Part shown: positions 16,238 to 25,725 of the stretch, one piece after another
Numbering within the stretch: position 1 is the first letter of the stretch
Layout: each line of letters begins with the position of its first letter
NCBI GenBank assembly: GCA_030448245.1
Contig: JAUJNH010000002.1
Coordinates: 237,473-301,472, forward strand
Length of the DNA stretch: 64,000 nucleotides
Direction of reading: 5' to 3'
Origin: Acidimicrobiales bacterium
Lineage (GTDB): Bacteria; Actinomycetota; Acidimicrobiia; Acidimicrobiales; JAUJNH01
Made by a program: the position numbers and the translations under genes
The notes under the pieces: model-generated
Seen by the model: only the letters and a program-made list of their open reading frames with translations
Database searches by the model: none
What the model was told of the DNA's origin: nothing

Positions 16238-16373
16238 ATCACCGGAGTGCTGGACAAGCTTGCCCTCGGCCAACGTCCGGCCCAGCAGAGGGCGAGGATC
16301 CAGGTAGCGCGCTGGACCACCGGTTGGGGAAGTGGATGGTCTCGCAGAGCGCCGACCTCTGCGGTCAGGGCGC

Positions 16374-16379
16374 TAGCCT
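16374..16379 (+). promoter_or_regulatory. -10 box of nuoB (set 1)
   Basis: TAGCCT lies 6 nt before the GTG of nuoB. A short inverted repeat (GCAGAG at 16344-16349, CTCTGC at 16357-16362) lies just upstream. It gives nuoB-K a promoter of its own downstream of the island. Confidence 0.45.
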
Positions 16380-16385
16380 CCGCCC

Positions 16386-16979
16386 GTGGGCATCGAGCAG
16401 CTGAACCACAACTTCCTCACCGGCAACCTCGAGAACGTCGTCAACTGGTCGAGGGCCCGCAGCATGTGGCCGTCCACCTTCGGGCTGGCGTGCTGCGCAA
16501 TCGAGATGATGGCGACCGGAGCCGCCAACTTCGACCTCGGCCGGTTCGGCATGGAGGTCTTCCGGGCCTCGCCCCGCCAGGCCGACCTGATGATCGTCGC
16601 CGGCCGGGTCAGCCAGAAGATGGCGCCGGTGCTGCGGCAGGTGTACGACCAGATGATGGAGCCGAAGTGGGTCATCTCCATGGGCGTCTGCGCCAGCTCG
16701 GGCGGGATGTTCAACAACTACGCGATCGTCCAGGGGGTCGACCAGATCGTCCCCGTCGACGTGTACGCGCCGGGCTGCCCTCCGGGCCCCGAGACGCTCC
16801 TGCACTCGATCATCACGCTCCACGCCAAGATCCAGAGCGGCGAGATCGTGCAGCGGCGGGCGGCCACGGGTGCCGGCGCCGGGATCCAGCTGTCGCCGCC
16901 GGCCGCACCCCGGGCCCGGGCCGAAGGTGACGCCGCCGTGAAGCTGCTCGACCCTCCGGCGGGCAAGGGGCGCCGGTGA
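16386..16979 (+). CDS. nuoB: NADH-quinone oxidoreductase subunit B (set 1)
   Basis: Carries the terminal N2 4Fe-4S cluster that hands electrons to quinone. It has 197 residues. The four cluster cysteines are visible in LACCAIEMM (two), MGVCASSGG and APGCPPGPE. The C-terminal 40 residues are an Ala/Pro/Arg-rich extension beyond the conserved core. The GTG start gives the normal N-terminal length. The gene overlaps nuoC by 4 nt and starts the nuoB-K run of set 1 after the island. Confidence 0.96.
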   Translation: MGIEQLNHNFLTGNLENVVNWSRARSMWPSTFGLACCAIEMMATGAANFDLGRFGMEVFRASPRQADLMIVAGRVSQKMAPVLRQVYDQMMEPKWVISMGVCASSGGMFNNYAIVQGVDQIVPVDVYAPGCPPGPETLLHSIITLHAKIQSGEIVQRRAATGAGAGIQLSPPAAPRARAEGDAAVKLLDPPAGKGRR

Positions 16980-17506
16980 GCGCCGGGCACGAGCGCCGGG
17001 ACGAGGCGGCTGGCCACGACGACACCGAGCCGCTCACCGTGCACGGCCTGCCCGCCGTCGAGGTGCGGGGGACCACCGTGGTCCACACCGACGTCGCCCG
17101 CTACGCCGGCCTGCTCCAGGCCCTGCACGACGAGGGGTTCCGGTTCTGCGCCGACCTGTGCGCCGTCGACCAGCTGACGAACGCCGGCCGCACCCTTCCC
17201 GACGGCATCGAGCCTCAGCGCTTCGAGGTGGTGGTCACCGTCCGCGACCTGGCCGGGCACCGCCACCTGCGAGTGCGGTGCCAGGTCCCGGAGGCCGACA
17301 CCCGCCTGCCGTCCGCCTTCCACCTCTGGCCCGGCACCGAGGCCATGGAGCGCGAGGCCTACGACCTCTTCGGCGTGGTGTTCACCGGCCACCCCGACCT
17401 GAGCCGCATCCTCCTCCCCGACGACTGGGAGGGCCACCCCCTGCGCAAGGACGTGACCCCCGGGCGGGTGCCCGTCCAGTTCCGCGCCGCGCCGAGCAGC
17501 CGGTAA
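16976..17506 (+). CDS. nuoC: NADH-quinone oxidoreductase subunit C (set 1)
   Basis: Peripheral-arm subunit of 176 residues that packs against NuoD and NuoB. The family motif appears as [20 protein letters not shown] followed by [14 protein letters not shown]. It overlaps nuoB by 4 nt and precedes nuoD by 9 bp. It is compact, without the acidic insertion and Ala/Pro-rich tail found in the second-set NuoC. Confidence 0.94.
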   Translation: MSAGHERRDEAAGHDDTEPLTVHGLPAVEVRGTTVVHTDVARYAGLLQALHDEGFRFCADLCAVDQLTNAGRTLPDGIEPQRFEVVVTVRDLAGHRHLRVRCQVPEADTRLPSAFHLWPGTEAMEREAYDLFGVVFTGHPDLSRILLPDDWEGHPLRKDVTPGRVPVQFRAAPSSR

Positions 17507-17515
17507 GGAGGAGTC

Positions 17516-18892
17516 GTGGCCACCACCTCGAGCGAGCCCACCGACATCCGGGACGACCCCTCCAAGGCCGAGGGCACCGCGGTCGCCGGCACCTTCGACG
17601 ATGCCCAGGAGATGCACGGGCGAGCCGAGACCGACCCGCTCGAGTTGCTCCGGGAGACCGGCGCCGCCCTCCGCCTGCCCGAGGGCGTCAGCGTCGACGC
17701 CGGTGACCTCGTCGCCGAGGTCGGCGAGGACGAGACGATGATCATCAACATGGGGCCCCAGCACCCCAGCACCCACGGCGTGCTGCGCCTCATGCTCGAG
17801 CTGGACGGCGAGACGGTCCTGCGCACCAAGGCGGTGATGGGCTACCTGCACACCGGGATGGAGCGCACCGCCGAGGACCTCATGTACATCCAGGGCAGCA
17901 CGAACGTGACCCGGATGGACTACCTGGCGCCGTTCTCGAACGAGGCCGTGTTCAGCATGGCCGTCGAGGAGCTGCTCGGGGTCGAGCTGCCGCCCCGGGC
18001 CGTCTGGATCCGCATGCTGCTGCTCGAGCTGAACCGGGTCTCCAGCCACCTGCTCTTCATGGCCACCAACGGCATGGACCTGGGCGCGGTGTCGATGATG
18101 ATCTACGGCTGGCGCGAGCGCGAGCTGGTGCTGGCCTTCTTCGAGAAGGTCACCGGCCTGCGGATGAACCACAACTTCATCCGGCCGGGCGGGACGGCCG
18201 CCGACCTCCCGGCCGGGTGGCAGGCCGACGTCCTCGAGCTGTGCCGGGCCATCCCGCCTCGGCTCGACGAGTACGACATCCTGCTCACGGGCCAGCCGAT
18301 CTTCACCGATCGCACCCAGGGGGTCGGTGTCATCACGCCCGAGCAGGCCATCGCCCTGTCGGCCTCGGGGACGCTGCTGCGCTCGACCGGCGTCGACTGG
18401 GACCTCCGGCGCGACCAGCCCTACCTGGCCTACGACCAGGTCGACTTCGACGTGGTGGTCGGCACCTACGGCGACGCCTTCGACCGCTACGCCATCCGCC
18501 TCGAGGAGATCCGCCAGAGCCTGCGCATCGTCGAGCAGATCGTCGACCTGATGCCCAAGGGCGACTACCGGGTGCAGGACAAGAAGGTCACCCCGCCGCC
18601 CCGCAGCCGCATCGACGAGTCGATGGAGGCCCTGATCCACCACTTCAAGCTCTTCACCGAGGGCTTCAAGGTGCCCGAGGGCGAGACCTACGTGGCCGTC
18701 GAGTCGCCTCGCGGCGAGCTGGGGTGCTACCTGGTGGCCGACGGCGGCTCGAAGCCATACCGCATGCACATCCGCGGCCCCAGCTTCGTCAACCTGCAGA
18801 GCCTGCCGGTCATGCTGCGAGGGGGCCTGATCGCCGACGCGGTGGCCGTCATCAGCTCGATCGACCCCGTCATGGGCGAGGTCGACAGATGA
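17516..18892 (+). CDS. nuoD: NADH-quinone oxidoreductase subunit D (set 1)
   Basis: Large subunit lining the quinone site, with the [NiFe]-hydrogenase large-subunit fold. At 458 residues it has an N-terminal acidic extension of about 75 residues before the conserved MGPQHPSTHGVLRL. Quinone-site features include the His in that motif. Other conserved segments are LLELNRVSSHLLF, GWRERELVLAFFEKV and VESPRGELG near the C-terminus. An AAGGAG site lies 4-9 nt before the GTG. The extension is absent from NuoD2 (34336) and has no recognisable domain. Confidence 0.96.
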   Translation: MATTSSEPTDIRDDPSKAEGTAVAGTFDDAQEMHGRAETDPLELLRETGAALRLPEGVSVDAGDLVAEVGEDETMIINMGPQHPSTHGVLRLMLELDGETVLRTKAVMGYLHTGMERTAEDLMYIQGSTNVTRMDYLAPFSNEAVFSMAVEELLGVELPPRAVWIRMLLLELNRVSSHLLFMATNGMDLGAVSMMIYGWRERELVLAFFEKVTGLRMNHNFIRPGGTAADLPAGWQADVLELCRAIPPRLDEYDILLTGQPIFTDRTQGVGVITPEQAIALSASGTLLRSTGVDWDLRRDQPYLAYDQVDFDVVVGTYGDAFDRYAIRLEEIRQSLRIVEQIVDLMPKGDYRVQDKKVTPPPRSRIDESMEALIHHFKLFTEGFKVPEGETYVAVESPRGELGCYLVADGGSKPYRMHIRGPSFVNLQSLPVMLRGGLIADAVAVISSIDPVMGEVDR

Positions 18893-18899
18893 GCGCGCC

Positions 18900-19784
18900 A
18901 TGAGCAGGCTGGCGCCCGAGTTCGAGAAGCGGGCCACCGACCTGATGGCCCTCTACCCGCAGCGCCGCAGCGCCCTGCTGCCGCTCCTGCACCTGCTCCA
19001 GGAGCAGGACGGCCACCTCACCGAGGACGGCATGGAGCACCTCGCCGAGCTGGTCGACCTGATGCCGGCCGAGGTGCTCTCGGTGGCCAGCTTCTACGAC
19101 ATGTACCACGTCGAGCCCGTCGGCCGGTACGTGATCGGCATCTGCACGAACATCGCCTGCCTGCTCGACGGCGCCGAGGAGCTGCTGCACCACGCGGAGC
19201 AGCGGCTCGGCGTGAAGCACGGGGCCACCACCCCCGACGGCCTGTTCACGCTCGAGGAGGTCGAGTGCGTCGCGCACTGCAACTTCGCGCCGTGCGCCCA
19301 GGTGAACTACCGCTACTTCGGCCCGCTCACCGACGAAGGCTTCGACCAGCTGGTCGATGACCTGGCCGGCGATCGGCTGAAGGACCAGGTCCCGCCGCAC
19401 GGCACCCTCGTCCGCGTCCGCCGGGACGGCGGCCTGCGGGTCTCGCCCGAGCGCATCGCCGAGGAGCGCCGGATCGTCGCCGGCCAGATCGCCGACCGGG
19501 CGGCTGGCGAGGCCGCCGCCAAGAAGGCCGCCGAGGAGGCCGACGCCAAGAAGGAGGCCGACGAGGAGGCCGGCAAGGCGGGCCAGGCCAAGGTCGAGGA
19601 GGCCGCGGCCAAGGCGGAGCAGAGCACCAAGGAGGCCGGCCCGCAGGTCAAGGACGAGAAGGCCGACCAGCAGCCGAAGGCCGAGGCGCTCGGCCAGGCC
19701 CAGGAGGGCCAGGACGCCGAGGGTGGCGCCAAGGCCGCCACGCCCGGCGGCTCCGCCGACGTCGAGGAGAAGAAGGACAGCTGA
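18900..19784 (+). CDS. nuoE: NADH-quinone oxidoreductase subunit E with a long Lys/Glu/Ala tail (set 1)
   Basis: Thioredoxin-fold subunit with the N1a 2Fe-2S cluster in the NADH module. Cysteines appear in GICTNIACLL and ECVAHCNFAPC. The core covers roughly the first 185 residues. The remaining 110 residues are a low-complexity Lys/Glu/Ala/Gln stretch, likely a highly charged helical or disordered tail. Total 294 residues, against about 170-240 usual. It overlaps nuoF by one base (TGATG). Confidence 0.94.
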   Translation: MSRLAPEFEKRATDLMALYPQRRSALLPLLHLLQEQDGHLTEDGMEHLAELVDLMPAEVLSVASFYDMYHVEPVGRYVIGICTNIACLLDGAEELLHHAEQRLGVKHGATTPDGLFTLEEVECVAHCNFAPCAQVNYRYFGPLTDEGFDQLVDDLAGDRLKDQVPPHGTLVRVRRDGGLRVSPERIAEERRIVAGQIADRAAGEAAAKKAAEEADAKKEADEEAGKAGQAKVEEAAAKAEQSTKEAGPQVKDEKADQQPKAEALGQAQEGQDAEGGAKAATPGGSADVEEKKDS

Positions 19785-21151
19785 TGCCGACCACCGCCGC
19801 CCCCCGCATCCTCACCAGCCGCATCGCGGCCTACGACGACAGCCACACGATCGAGCGCTTCCTGGCCACCGGCGGCTACGACGGCCTGCGCAAGGCGCTG
19901 ACGATGACCCCCGAGCAGATCCAGTCGGAGGTCCTCACCTCGAACCTGCTGGGCCGGGGCGGGGCCGGCTTCGAGGCCGGCAAGAAGTGGTCGATGATGC
20001 GCAAGGCCCCCACCCGCTACCTGGTCGTCAACGGCGACGAGAGCGAGCCGGCCACCTTCAAGGACCACATGCTGGTCGAAGGCGATCCCCACCAGCTGGT
20101 CGAGGGCACGATCATCTGCGCCTACGCCGTCCAGGCCTGCCAGGCCTTCATCTACCTCCGGGGCGAGTTCGCCCTGGGTCTCGAGCGGGTGCAGCAGGCC
20201 GTCAACGACGCGTACCGCCAGGGCGCGCTGGGCGAGGACATCTTCGGCTCGGGCTTCAGCCTCGACATCGTGGTGCAGCCCGGCGCCGGCGCCTACATCT
20301 GCGGCGAGGAGACGGCCCTGCTCGAGAGCCTCGAGGGCCGCCGTGGCATGCCCCGCATCAAGCCGCCGTACTTCCCGGCGGCCATCGGCCTCTACGGCGA
20401 CCCCACCATCGTGAACAACGTCGAGACGCTCAGCAACATGCCGTGGATCGTCTCGAACGGCGGCGCCGCCTACGCCGCCCTCGGCGCCGGCCGCAGCACC
20501 GGCACCCGGATCTTCGCCCTGTCCGGCCACGTGAAGAACCCGGGCAACTACGAGGTCGAGATGGTGAAGACCACCTTCCGGGGCCTCATCTACGACGAGG
20601 GCCTCGGCGGCGGCATCAGGGACGACCGCGAGCTGAAGTGCATCGTGCCGGGCGGGGCCAGCGCCCCCTGGTTCGGCCCGCAGCACCTCGACCTCGCACT
20701 GGGGCAGGACGAGGTGGGCAAGTCGAACGGCATCCTGCCGGGCGGCGGCGGCTCGATGCTGGGCTCGGGCTCGATCGTGGTGATGGACGAGACGACCGAC
20801 GTGGTGCGGGCGGCGTGGCGGCTGGCCCGCTTCTTCGCCCGGGAGTCCTGCGGCAAGTGCACCCCCTGCCGCGAGGGCACCTCGTGGCTCGACAAGATCA
20901 TGAAGCGGATCGTCGACGGCCACGGGCGGCGGGAGGACCTCGACCTGCTGCGCGACGTGTGCGACAACATCGCCCCGGGGCTCGGCTTCCCCTACGCCAT
21001 GACCACCATCTGCTTCCTCGGGCCTTCGGCGGCCATGCCGATCATGAGCGCGCTGACGATGTTCCCCGAGGAGTTCGAGCGCCGCATCGAGTCGGGAGCG
21101 GGCGGCGGCCCACCGCCCGAGGCGGTCGGCGCGGTAAGGATGGGCGGCTGA
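19784..21151 (+). CDS. nuoF: NADH-quinone oxidoreductase subunit F (set 1)
   Basis: Catalytic NADH-oxidising subunit with FMN and the N3 4Fe-4S cluster. It has 455 residues. Motifs are GRGGAGFEAGKKW (nucleotide/FMN glycine loop), YICGEETALLESLEGRRG, and the cluster motif ESCGKCTPCREG with a fourth Cys near the C-terminal third. Its presence with nuoE and nuoG gives set 1 a complete NADH module. It overlaps nuoG by one base. Confidence 0.97.
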   Translation: MPTTAAPRILTSRIAAYDDSHTIERFLATGGYDGLRKALTMTPEQIQSEVLTSNLLGRGGAGFEAGKKWSMMRKAPTRYLVVNGDESEPATFKDHMLVEGDPHQLVEGTIICAYAVQACQAFIYLRGEFALGLERVQQAVNDAYRQGALGEDIFGSGFSLDIVVQPGAGAYICGEETALLESLEGRRGMPRIKPPYFPAAIGLYGDPTIVNNVETLSNMPWIVSNGGAAYAALGAGRSTGTRIFALSGHVKNPGNYEVEMVKTTFRGLIYDEGLGGGIRDDRELKCIVPGGASAPWFGPQHLDLALGQDEVGKSNGILPGGGGSMLGSGSIVVMDETTDVVRAAWRLARFFARESCGKCTPCREGTSWLDKIMKRIVDGHGRREDLDLLRDVCDNIAPGLGFPYAMTTICFLGPSAAMPIMSALTMFPEEFERRIESGAGGGPPPEAVGAVRMGG

Positions 21152-23805
21152 TGCCGACCAAGCCGGAGGTCGAGACGTTCTCGATCAACGTCGACGGCCG
21201 CGAGGTCGAGGCCCGCAAGGGCGAGATGGTCATCGCCGCCGCCGAGCGGGGCGGCACCTACATCCCCCGCTTCTGCTGGCACCCGCGCATGAAGGCCGTC
21301 GGCATGTGCCGCATGTGCGTGGTCGACATCAAGGGGCCCCGGGGCTGGGGCCTGATCCCCGCCTGCTACATGCCGGTCGCCCCGGACATGGAGGTGAACA
21401 CCCAGAGCCCCCGGGTGAAGAAGGCCCAGGACGGCATCCTCGAGTTCCTCCTGATCAACCACCCCCTCGACTGTCCGGTCTGCGACCAGGGCGGTGAGTG
21501 CCCGCTGCAGGACCACACCCTGGCCTTCGGCCCGGGCGAGACCCGGATGCTCGAGGAGAAGCGCCACTTCGAGAAGCCGATACCGATCAGCGACCTGGTC
21601 CTGCTCGACCGGGAGCGGTGCATCATGTGCGCCCGCTGCACCCGCTTCGCCGACGAGGTCGCCGGCGACCCGTTCATCCAGATCATCGACCGCGGCAACG
21701 GCTCGCAGATCAACGTCTTCCCGGACCACCCCTTCGCCTCGTACTTCTCGGGCAACACCGTGCAGATCTGCCCGGTGGGCGCCCTCACCTCGAGCCCCTA
21801 CCGCTTCAAGGCCCGCCCGTGGGACCTCGACCAGGTCGAGAGCACGTGCACCGTCTGCGCCTTTGGCTGCCGCGTGGCCCTGCAGTCCACGTCGAACCAG
21901 CTGACCCGCATGCTCGGGCTCGACAGCGAGCCGGTGAACCACGGCTGGCTGTGCGACAAGGGCCGCTTCTCGGTCGGCGCCGTCAACTCCGAGAACCGGC
22001 TGAAGACCCCGCTGGTGCGGCGCGACGGCCAGCTGGTCGAAGCAACGTGGGGCGAGGCGCTGGAGGCCGCGGCCGCCGGCCTGCTCGGCGCCCGCGACCT
22101 GCACGGCGCCGAGACCATCGCGGTGGTGGGAGGGGCCCGGCTGGCCGACGAGGACGCCTACGCCTGGGCCAAGCTGGCCAAGGGCGTGCTGGGCACCGAC
22201 AACGTCGACTGCCAGCTGGGCGACGGCCTGCCGGCCGAAGTCGTCCTGGGCCTGCCCCGGGCCACCATCGACGACGCGGCCTGGGCCGACACCCTCGTCC
22301 TCCTCGGGCCCGACCTGAAGGAGGAGCTGCCGGTCCTCCACCTCCGGCTGCTCGCCGCCGCCAGGGAGAACGGCATCGCCATCGTCGAGCTGTCCCCGAA
22401 GCCCACCGGGCTCACCGCCGACGCGGCGGTCAGCCTGCGCCACCAGCCCGGCGGGGCGCCCGCCGCCGTCTCGGCCCTGCTCGCCGACACCGACCCCGCC
22501 GAGTCGGTCGCGGGCGTGCCCGCCGAGCTCCTGCAGGAGGCCCGCCGCCTCCTCGACCCGCAGCGCTCGACGGTGGTGGTGCTGGGCCGGGGCTCGATGG
22601 CCGAGTCGGCCGAGCACACGGTGCAGGCCGCCCTGGCCCTCCACGAGGCCCGCCCGGAGGCCACGTTCCTGCCTGCGCTGCGGCGCGGGAACGTGCACGG
22701 CGCCCTCGAGCTGGGGCTCGCCCCCGGGGTGCTGCCGGGGGCGACCACGCTCGCCGACGGCGGCCCGCGCTTCGCCGAGGCCTGGGGGTCGGTGCCCGCC
22801 TCCCGGGGCCTCGACGCCACCGCCGCCCTGGCCGCGGCGGCCGAGGGGCGGCTGCACGGCCTGGTGCTCCTCGGCGCCGACCCCCTCAACGACCACCCCG
22901 ACCGGTGGCTGGCCCGGCGGGGCCTCTCCGGCGCCGGATTCGTGGTGGCCGTCGACGCCTACCGCTCGCCATCGGTGGAGCAGGCGGACGTCGTGCTGCC
23001 CGTGGCCATGTGGGGCGAGCGGCCCGGCACCACCACGAACATCGAAGGTCGGGTCACCCGGCTGGGCCAGAAGGTCGTCCCGCCCGGCGTGGCCTGGGCC
23101 GACTGGATGGTGGCCTCCGAGCTGGCCTTGGCCCTGGGCTCCGACCTCGGCCTCGAGTCGCTGGCCGCCATCGCCGAAGAGATCGAGCGGCTGGCCCCGT
23201 CGCGGGCCGGCCTCACGCGCGACCGCATCGAGGACCGGGCTCACCGCGACGGCTTCGTGGTCCCGCTGGGCGCAGCCGACCGCCCACCGCCCCGGGCCGA
23301 GATCGAGGCGAACGACGACCCGGGGATCTCCGCGGTCGAGAGCCACACCGAGAGCGGCGCCCCCGCGGGCGTCGGCGACGCCACCGGGGGCGCGCCCGAC
23401 GCGCAGCCGGCGCCGGCTGCCTCACACCCTGCACCTCCCCGCCTGCGGGCGCCGGCGGCCACGGCACCGCCTGCCACAAAGGCCGACGCCTACAAGCTGC
23501 GGCTCGTCTCCTCCCGCACGCTCTACGACAACGGGGCCTTCGTGCAGGAGAGCGAAGCGCTGAGCAAGCTCACCGCGCCCGCCGAGCTGCACGTGCACCC
23601 GTCCGACATCAACCGCTTCTCGCTGAGCGACGGCGGGCGGGTGCGGGTCACCAGCAGCCGGGCCACCACCACGCTCACGGTGGTGGCCGACCCCGGCCTG
23701 CCGCGAGGTGCCTGCTGGCTGGCCTTCAACGTCGGCAGCACCGGCGCGGCCGACCTCATCGACGCCGCCGCCCCGGTCACCGACCTGGCGGTGGAGTCAG
23801 CATGA
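21151..23805 (+). CDS. nuoG: NADH-quinone oxidoreductase subunit G (set 1)
   Basis: The largest peripheral subunit, 884 residues, a chain of iron-sulfur clusters. Motifs in order: FCWHP plus GMCRMC and PACYMP (2Fe-2S N1b), HPLDCPVCDQGGECPLQD (the CxxC...C and His ligand region), RCIMCARC with ICPVGAL (N4/N5-type), and CTVCAFGC (from C233) with WLCDKG (the N7 cluster). The rest is the degenerate molybdopterin-oxidoreductase fold. The Ala/Pro-rich segment at about 720-770 looks like a flexible linker before a C-terminal domain. The ATG at 21151 (TGATG with nuoF) matches the ferredoxin-like N-terminus; a much longer frame upstream merely overlaps nuoF. Confidence 0.95.
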   Translation: MPTKPEVETFSINVDGREVEARKGEMVIAAAERGGTYIPRFCWHPRMKAVGMCRMCVVDIKGPRGWGLIPACYMPVAPDMEVNTQSPRVKKAQDGILEFLLINHPLDCPVCDQGGECPLQDHTLAFGPGETRMLEEKRHFEKPIPISDLVLLDRERCIMCARCTRFADEVAGDPFIQIIDRGNGSQINVFPDHPFASYFSGNTVQICPVGALTSSPYRFKARPWDLDQVESTCTVCAFGCRVALQSTSNQLTRMLGLDSEPVNHGWLCDKGRFSVGAVNSENRLKTPLVRRDGQLVEATWGEALEAAAAGLLGARDLHGAETIAVVGGARLADEDAYAWAKLAKGVLGTDNVDCQLGDGLPAEVVLGLPRATIDDAAWADTLVLLGPDLKEELPVLHLRLLAAARENGIAIVELSPKPTGLTADAAVSLRHQPGGAPAAVSALLADTDPAESVAGVPAELLQEARRLLDPQRSTVVVLGRGSMAESAEHTVQAALALHEARPEATFLPALRRGNVHGALELGLAPGVLPGATTLADGGPRFAEAWGSVPASRGLDATAALAAAAEGRLHGLVLLGADPLNDHPDRWLARRGLSGAGFVVAVDAYRSPSVEQADVVLPVAMWGERPGTTTNIEGRVTRLGQKVVPPGVAWADWMVASELALALGSDLGLESLAAIAEEIERLAPSRAGLTRDRIEDRAHRDGFVVPLGAADRPPPRAEIEANDDPGISAVESHTESGAPAGVGDATGGAPDAQPAPAASHPAPPRLRAPAATAPPATKADAYKLRLVSSRTLYDNGAFVQESEALSKLTAPAELHVHPSDINRFSLSDGGRVRVTSSRATTTLTVVADPGLPRGACWLAFNVGSTGAADLIDAAAPVTDLAVESA

Positions 23806-23851
23806 GCGGCGTGGACATGAGGCCGTCCACGAAGCGGCGAGGGAGCAGAGC

Positions 23852-25090
23852 GTGACGCCCGCCCTCCTGGCCGCCGGCGACCCGCTGTTCGACGAGGGGG
23901 TCGACGGGGCCGTCCTGGTCATCGTCGCCCTGAAGTGCCTGGTCGGGTTCCTCGTCTACCTCACGGCCGTGGCGAACATGATCTGGTTCGAGCGCAAGCT
24001 CATCAGCTTCATGCAGAACCGGATCGGCCCCAACCGGGCCGGGCCCATCGGCCTCCTCCAGACCGTGGCCGACGGCATCAAGCTGTTCACCAAGGAGCCG
24101 CTGCTGCCCGCCCGGGCCGACCGCACCGTGTTCAACCTGGCGCCCTGGCTCACCGCCGTGCCTGCCGTCGTGGCCTTCTCGATCATCCCCTTCTCGGTCG
24201 AGCCGGTCGAGATCCTCGGCAAGCAGACCAGGTTGCAGATCGCCGACCCGTCCTGGGGGATCCTGCTGCTGCTGGTGTGCTCGTCGGTCGCCGTCTACGG
24301 CGTGATGCTGGCCGGCTGGGCGTCCGGGTCGAAGTACCCGCTGCTCGGCTCGGTGCGGGCCAGCGCCCAGATGGTCAGCTACGAGGCGGCGCTCGGCCTG
24401 ACCATCGTCGCCGTGGTGCTGTTCAGCGGATCGCTGCTCACCAGCGAGATCGTGATCAGCCAGGCCGCCGAAGGGCCGTTCGGGTACCTGCCGAACTGGA
24501 ACATCCTGCGCCTCGGGTTCGTCCCCTTCTTCATCTTCGTCGTGGCGGCCACGGCCGAGCTGAACCGCCCGCCCTTCGACCTCGTCGAAGCCGAGCAGGA
24601 GCTGGTGGGCGGCTACATGACCGAGTACTCGGCCGGCGGGTTCATGCTCTTCTACTTCGCCGAGTTCGGGAACACCGTCACCATGTCGGCGATCATCGTC
24701 ACGCTGTTCCTGGGCGGTCCCGCCGGCCCGGTGCTTCTCGGCCCGGCGTGGCTGTGGGGGCTCATCTGGTTCTTCGTCAAGCTCCTGGTGTTCCTCTTCA
24801 TGTACGTGTGGCTGCGGGCCACCCTGCCCCGCTTCCGCTACGACCAGCTGATGGACCTCGGCTGGAAGAAGCTGATCCCCACCAGCCTGGTGTGGCTCCT
24901 CGCCCTTGCCGCCCTCAAGTCGACCCAGGGCAAGAGCACCACCGAGCAGGTCGTCGTGGTGGCGGCCACCGTGGGCGGGTCGCTGCTCACCTACGCCCTG
25001 CTGTCCCGGGCCGTCCGGGTGGGCAGTCGCCGCTCCACGGAGGAAAGCGCACCCGTCGACCCCCGCCGAGAGCTGCGAGGCACCACCTGA
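23852..25090 (+). CDS. nuoH: NADH-quinone oxidoreductase subunit H (set 1)
   Basis: Membrane subunit forming the quinone entry and the start of the proton path. It has 412 residues and about eight or nine helices. Motifs are WFERKLISFMQNRIGPNRAG (helix 1 and loop), VADGIKLFTKE, and the charged loop AELNRPPFDLVEAEQELVGG. A charged C-terminal tail of about 25 residues follows. The GTG at 23852 lies behind a GGGAGCAG site; nuoG ends 46 bp upstream. TGATG overlap with nuoI. Confidence 0.94.
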   Translation: MTPALLAAGDPLFDEGVDGAVLVIVALKCLVGFLVYLTAVANMIWFERKLISFMQNRIGPNRAGPIGLLQTVADGIKLFTKEPLLPARADRTVFNLAPWLTAVPAVVAFSIIPFSVEPVEILGKQTRLQIADPSWGILLLLVCSSVAVYGVMLAGWASGSKYPLLGSVRASAQMVSYEAALGLTIVAVVLFSGSLLTSEIVISQAAEGPFGYLPNWNILRLGFVPFFIFVVAATAELNRPPFDLVEAEQELVGGYMTEYSAGGFMLFYFAEFGNTVTMSAIIVTLFLGGPAGPVLLGPAWLWGLIWFFVKLLVFLFMYVWLRATLPRFRYDQLMDLGWKKLIPTSLVWLLALAALKSTQGKSTTEQVVVVAATVGGSLLTYALLSRAVRVGSRRSTEESAPVDPRRELRGTT

Positions 25091-25725
25091 TGGGCTACTT
25101 CGAGGGGTTCGCCATCACAGCCCGCCAGATCGGCCACACCGTCACCGTCCAGTACCCCGAGCACAAGCGCCCGAAGCCCGAGCGCTTCCACGGCCGCCAC
25201 GTGCTCAACCGCTACGAGGACGGGATGGAGAAGTGCATCGGGTGCGAGCTGTGCGCCGGGGTCTGCCCGGCCCGCTGCATCTACGTCAGGGGTGCCGACA
25301 ACCCGCCCGACGCACCGGTCTCACCGGGCGAGCGCTACGGCTACGTCTACGAGATCAACTACCTGCGCTGCATCCACTGCGACCTGTGCGTCGAGGCCTG
25401 CCCCACCGAGGCCATCACCGAGTCCAAGCTGTTCGAGTTCTCGTTCACCAACCGCCGCGACGCCATCTACGGCAAGGACGAGCTGGTCGTCGACGACGAC
25501 GGCAAGCCCAAGCAGCTCCCCTGGGAGGACTGGAACGAGACATCGATCGAGGACACCTCGGCCTGGGTGCGGGCCACCGCCCCGGGCGGAGACGCCTCCT
25601 TCGAGGGCAGCATCCTGTGGTCCGGCGAGCTGGGGTTCGGGCTGAGGCCGGCCGAGCCGCCCCAGGAGGTCGCCGACCAGCGGCCGCCGTCCGGCCCCAC
25701 CGGCGGCCGCGGGGGCCAGCACTGA
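25090..25725 (+). CDS. nuoI: NADH-quinone oxidoreductase subunit I (set 1)
   Basis: Holds the N6a and N6b 4Fe-4S clusters linking NuoG to NuoB. It has 211 residues. The two motifs are [15 protein letters not shown] and [15 protein letters not shown]. The N-terminal amphipathic stretch precedes [13 protein letters not shown]. The C-terminal 60 residues are acidic then Gly/Pro-rich and extend past the conserved core. Overlaps nuoH and nuoJ by one base each. It is intact, in contrast to nuoI2 at 36550. Confidence 0.95.
   Translation: MGYFEGFAITARQIGHTVTVQYPEHKRPKPERFHGRHVLNRYEDGMEKCIGCELCAGVCPARCIYVRGADNPPDAPVSPGERYGYVYEINYLRCIHCDLCVEACPTEAITESKLFEFSFTNRRDAIYGKDELVVDDDGKPKQLPWEDWNETSIEDTSAWVRATAPGGDASFEGSILWSGELGFGLRPAEPPQEVADQRPPSGPTGGRGGQH

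Noticed and set aside
19723-21150. Extended start for nuoG upstream of 21151
   Set aside because: The extra about 476 codons overlap nuoF in another frame and are Arg/Pro-rich; the TGATG junction and ferredoxin-like start at 21151 are typical.
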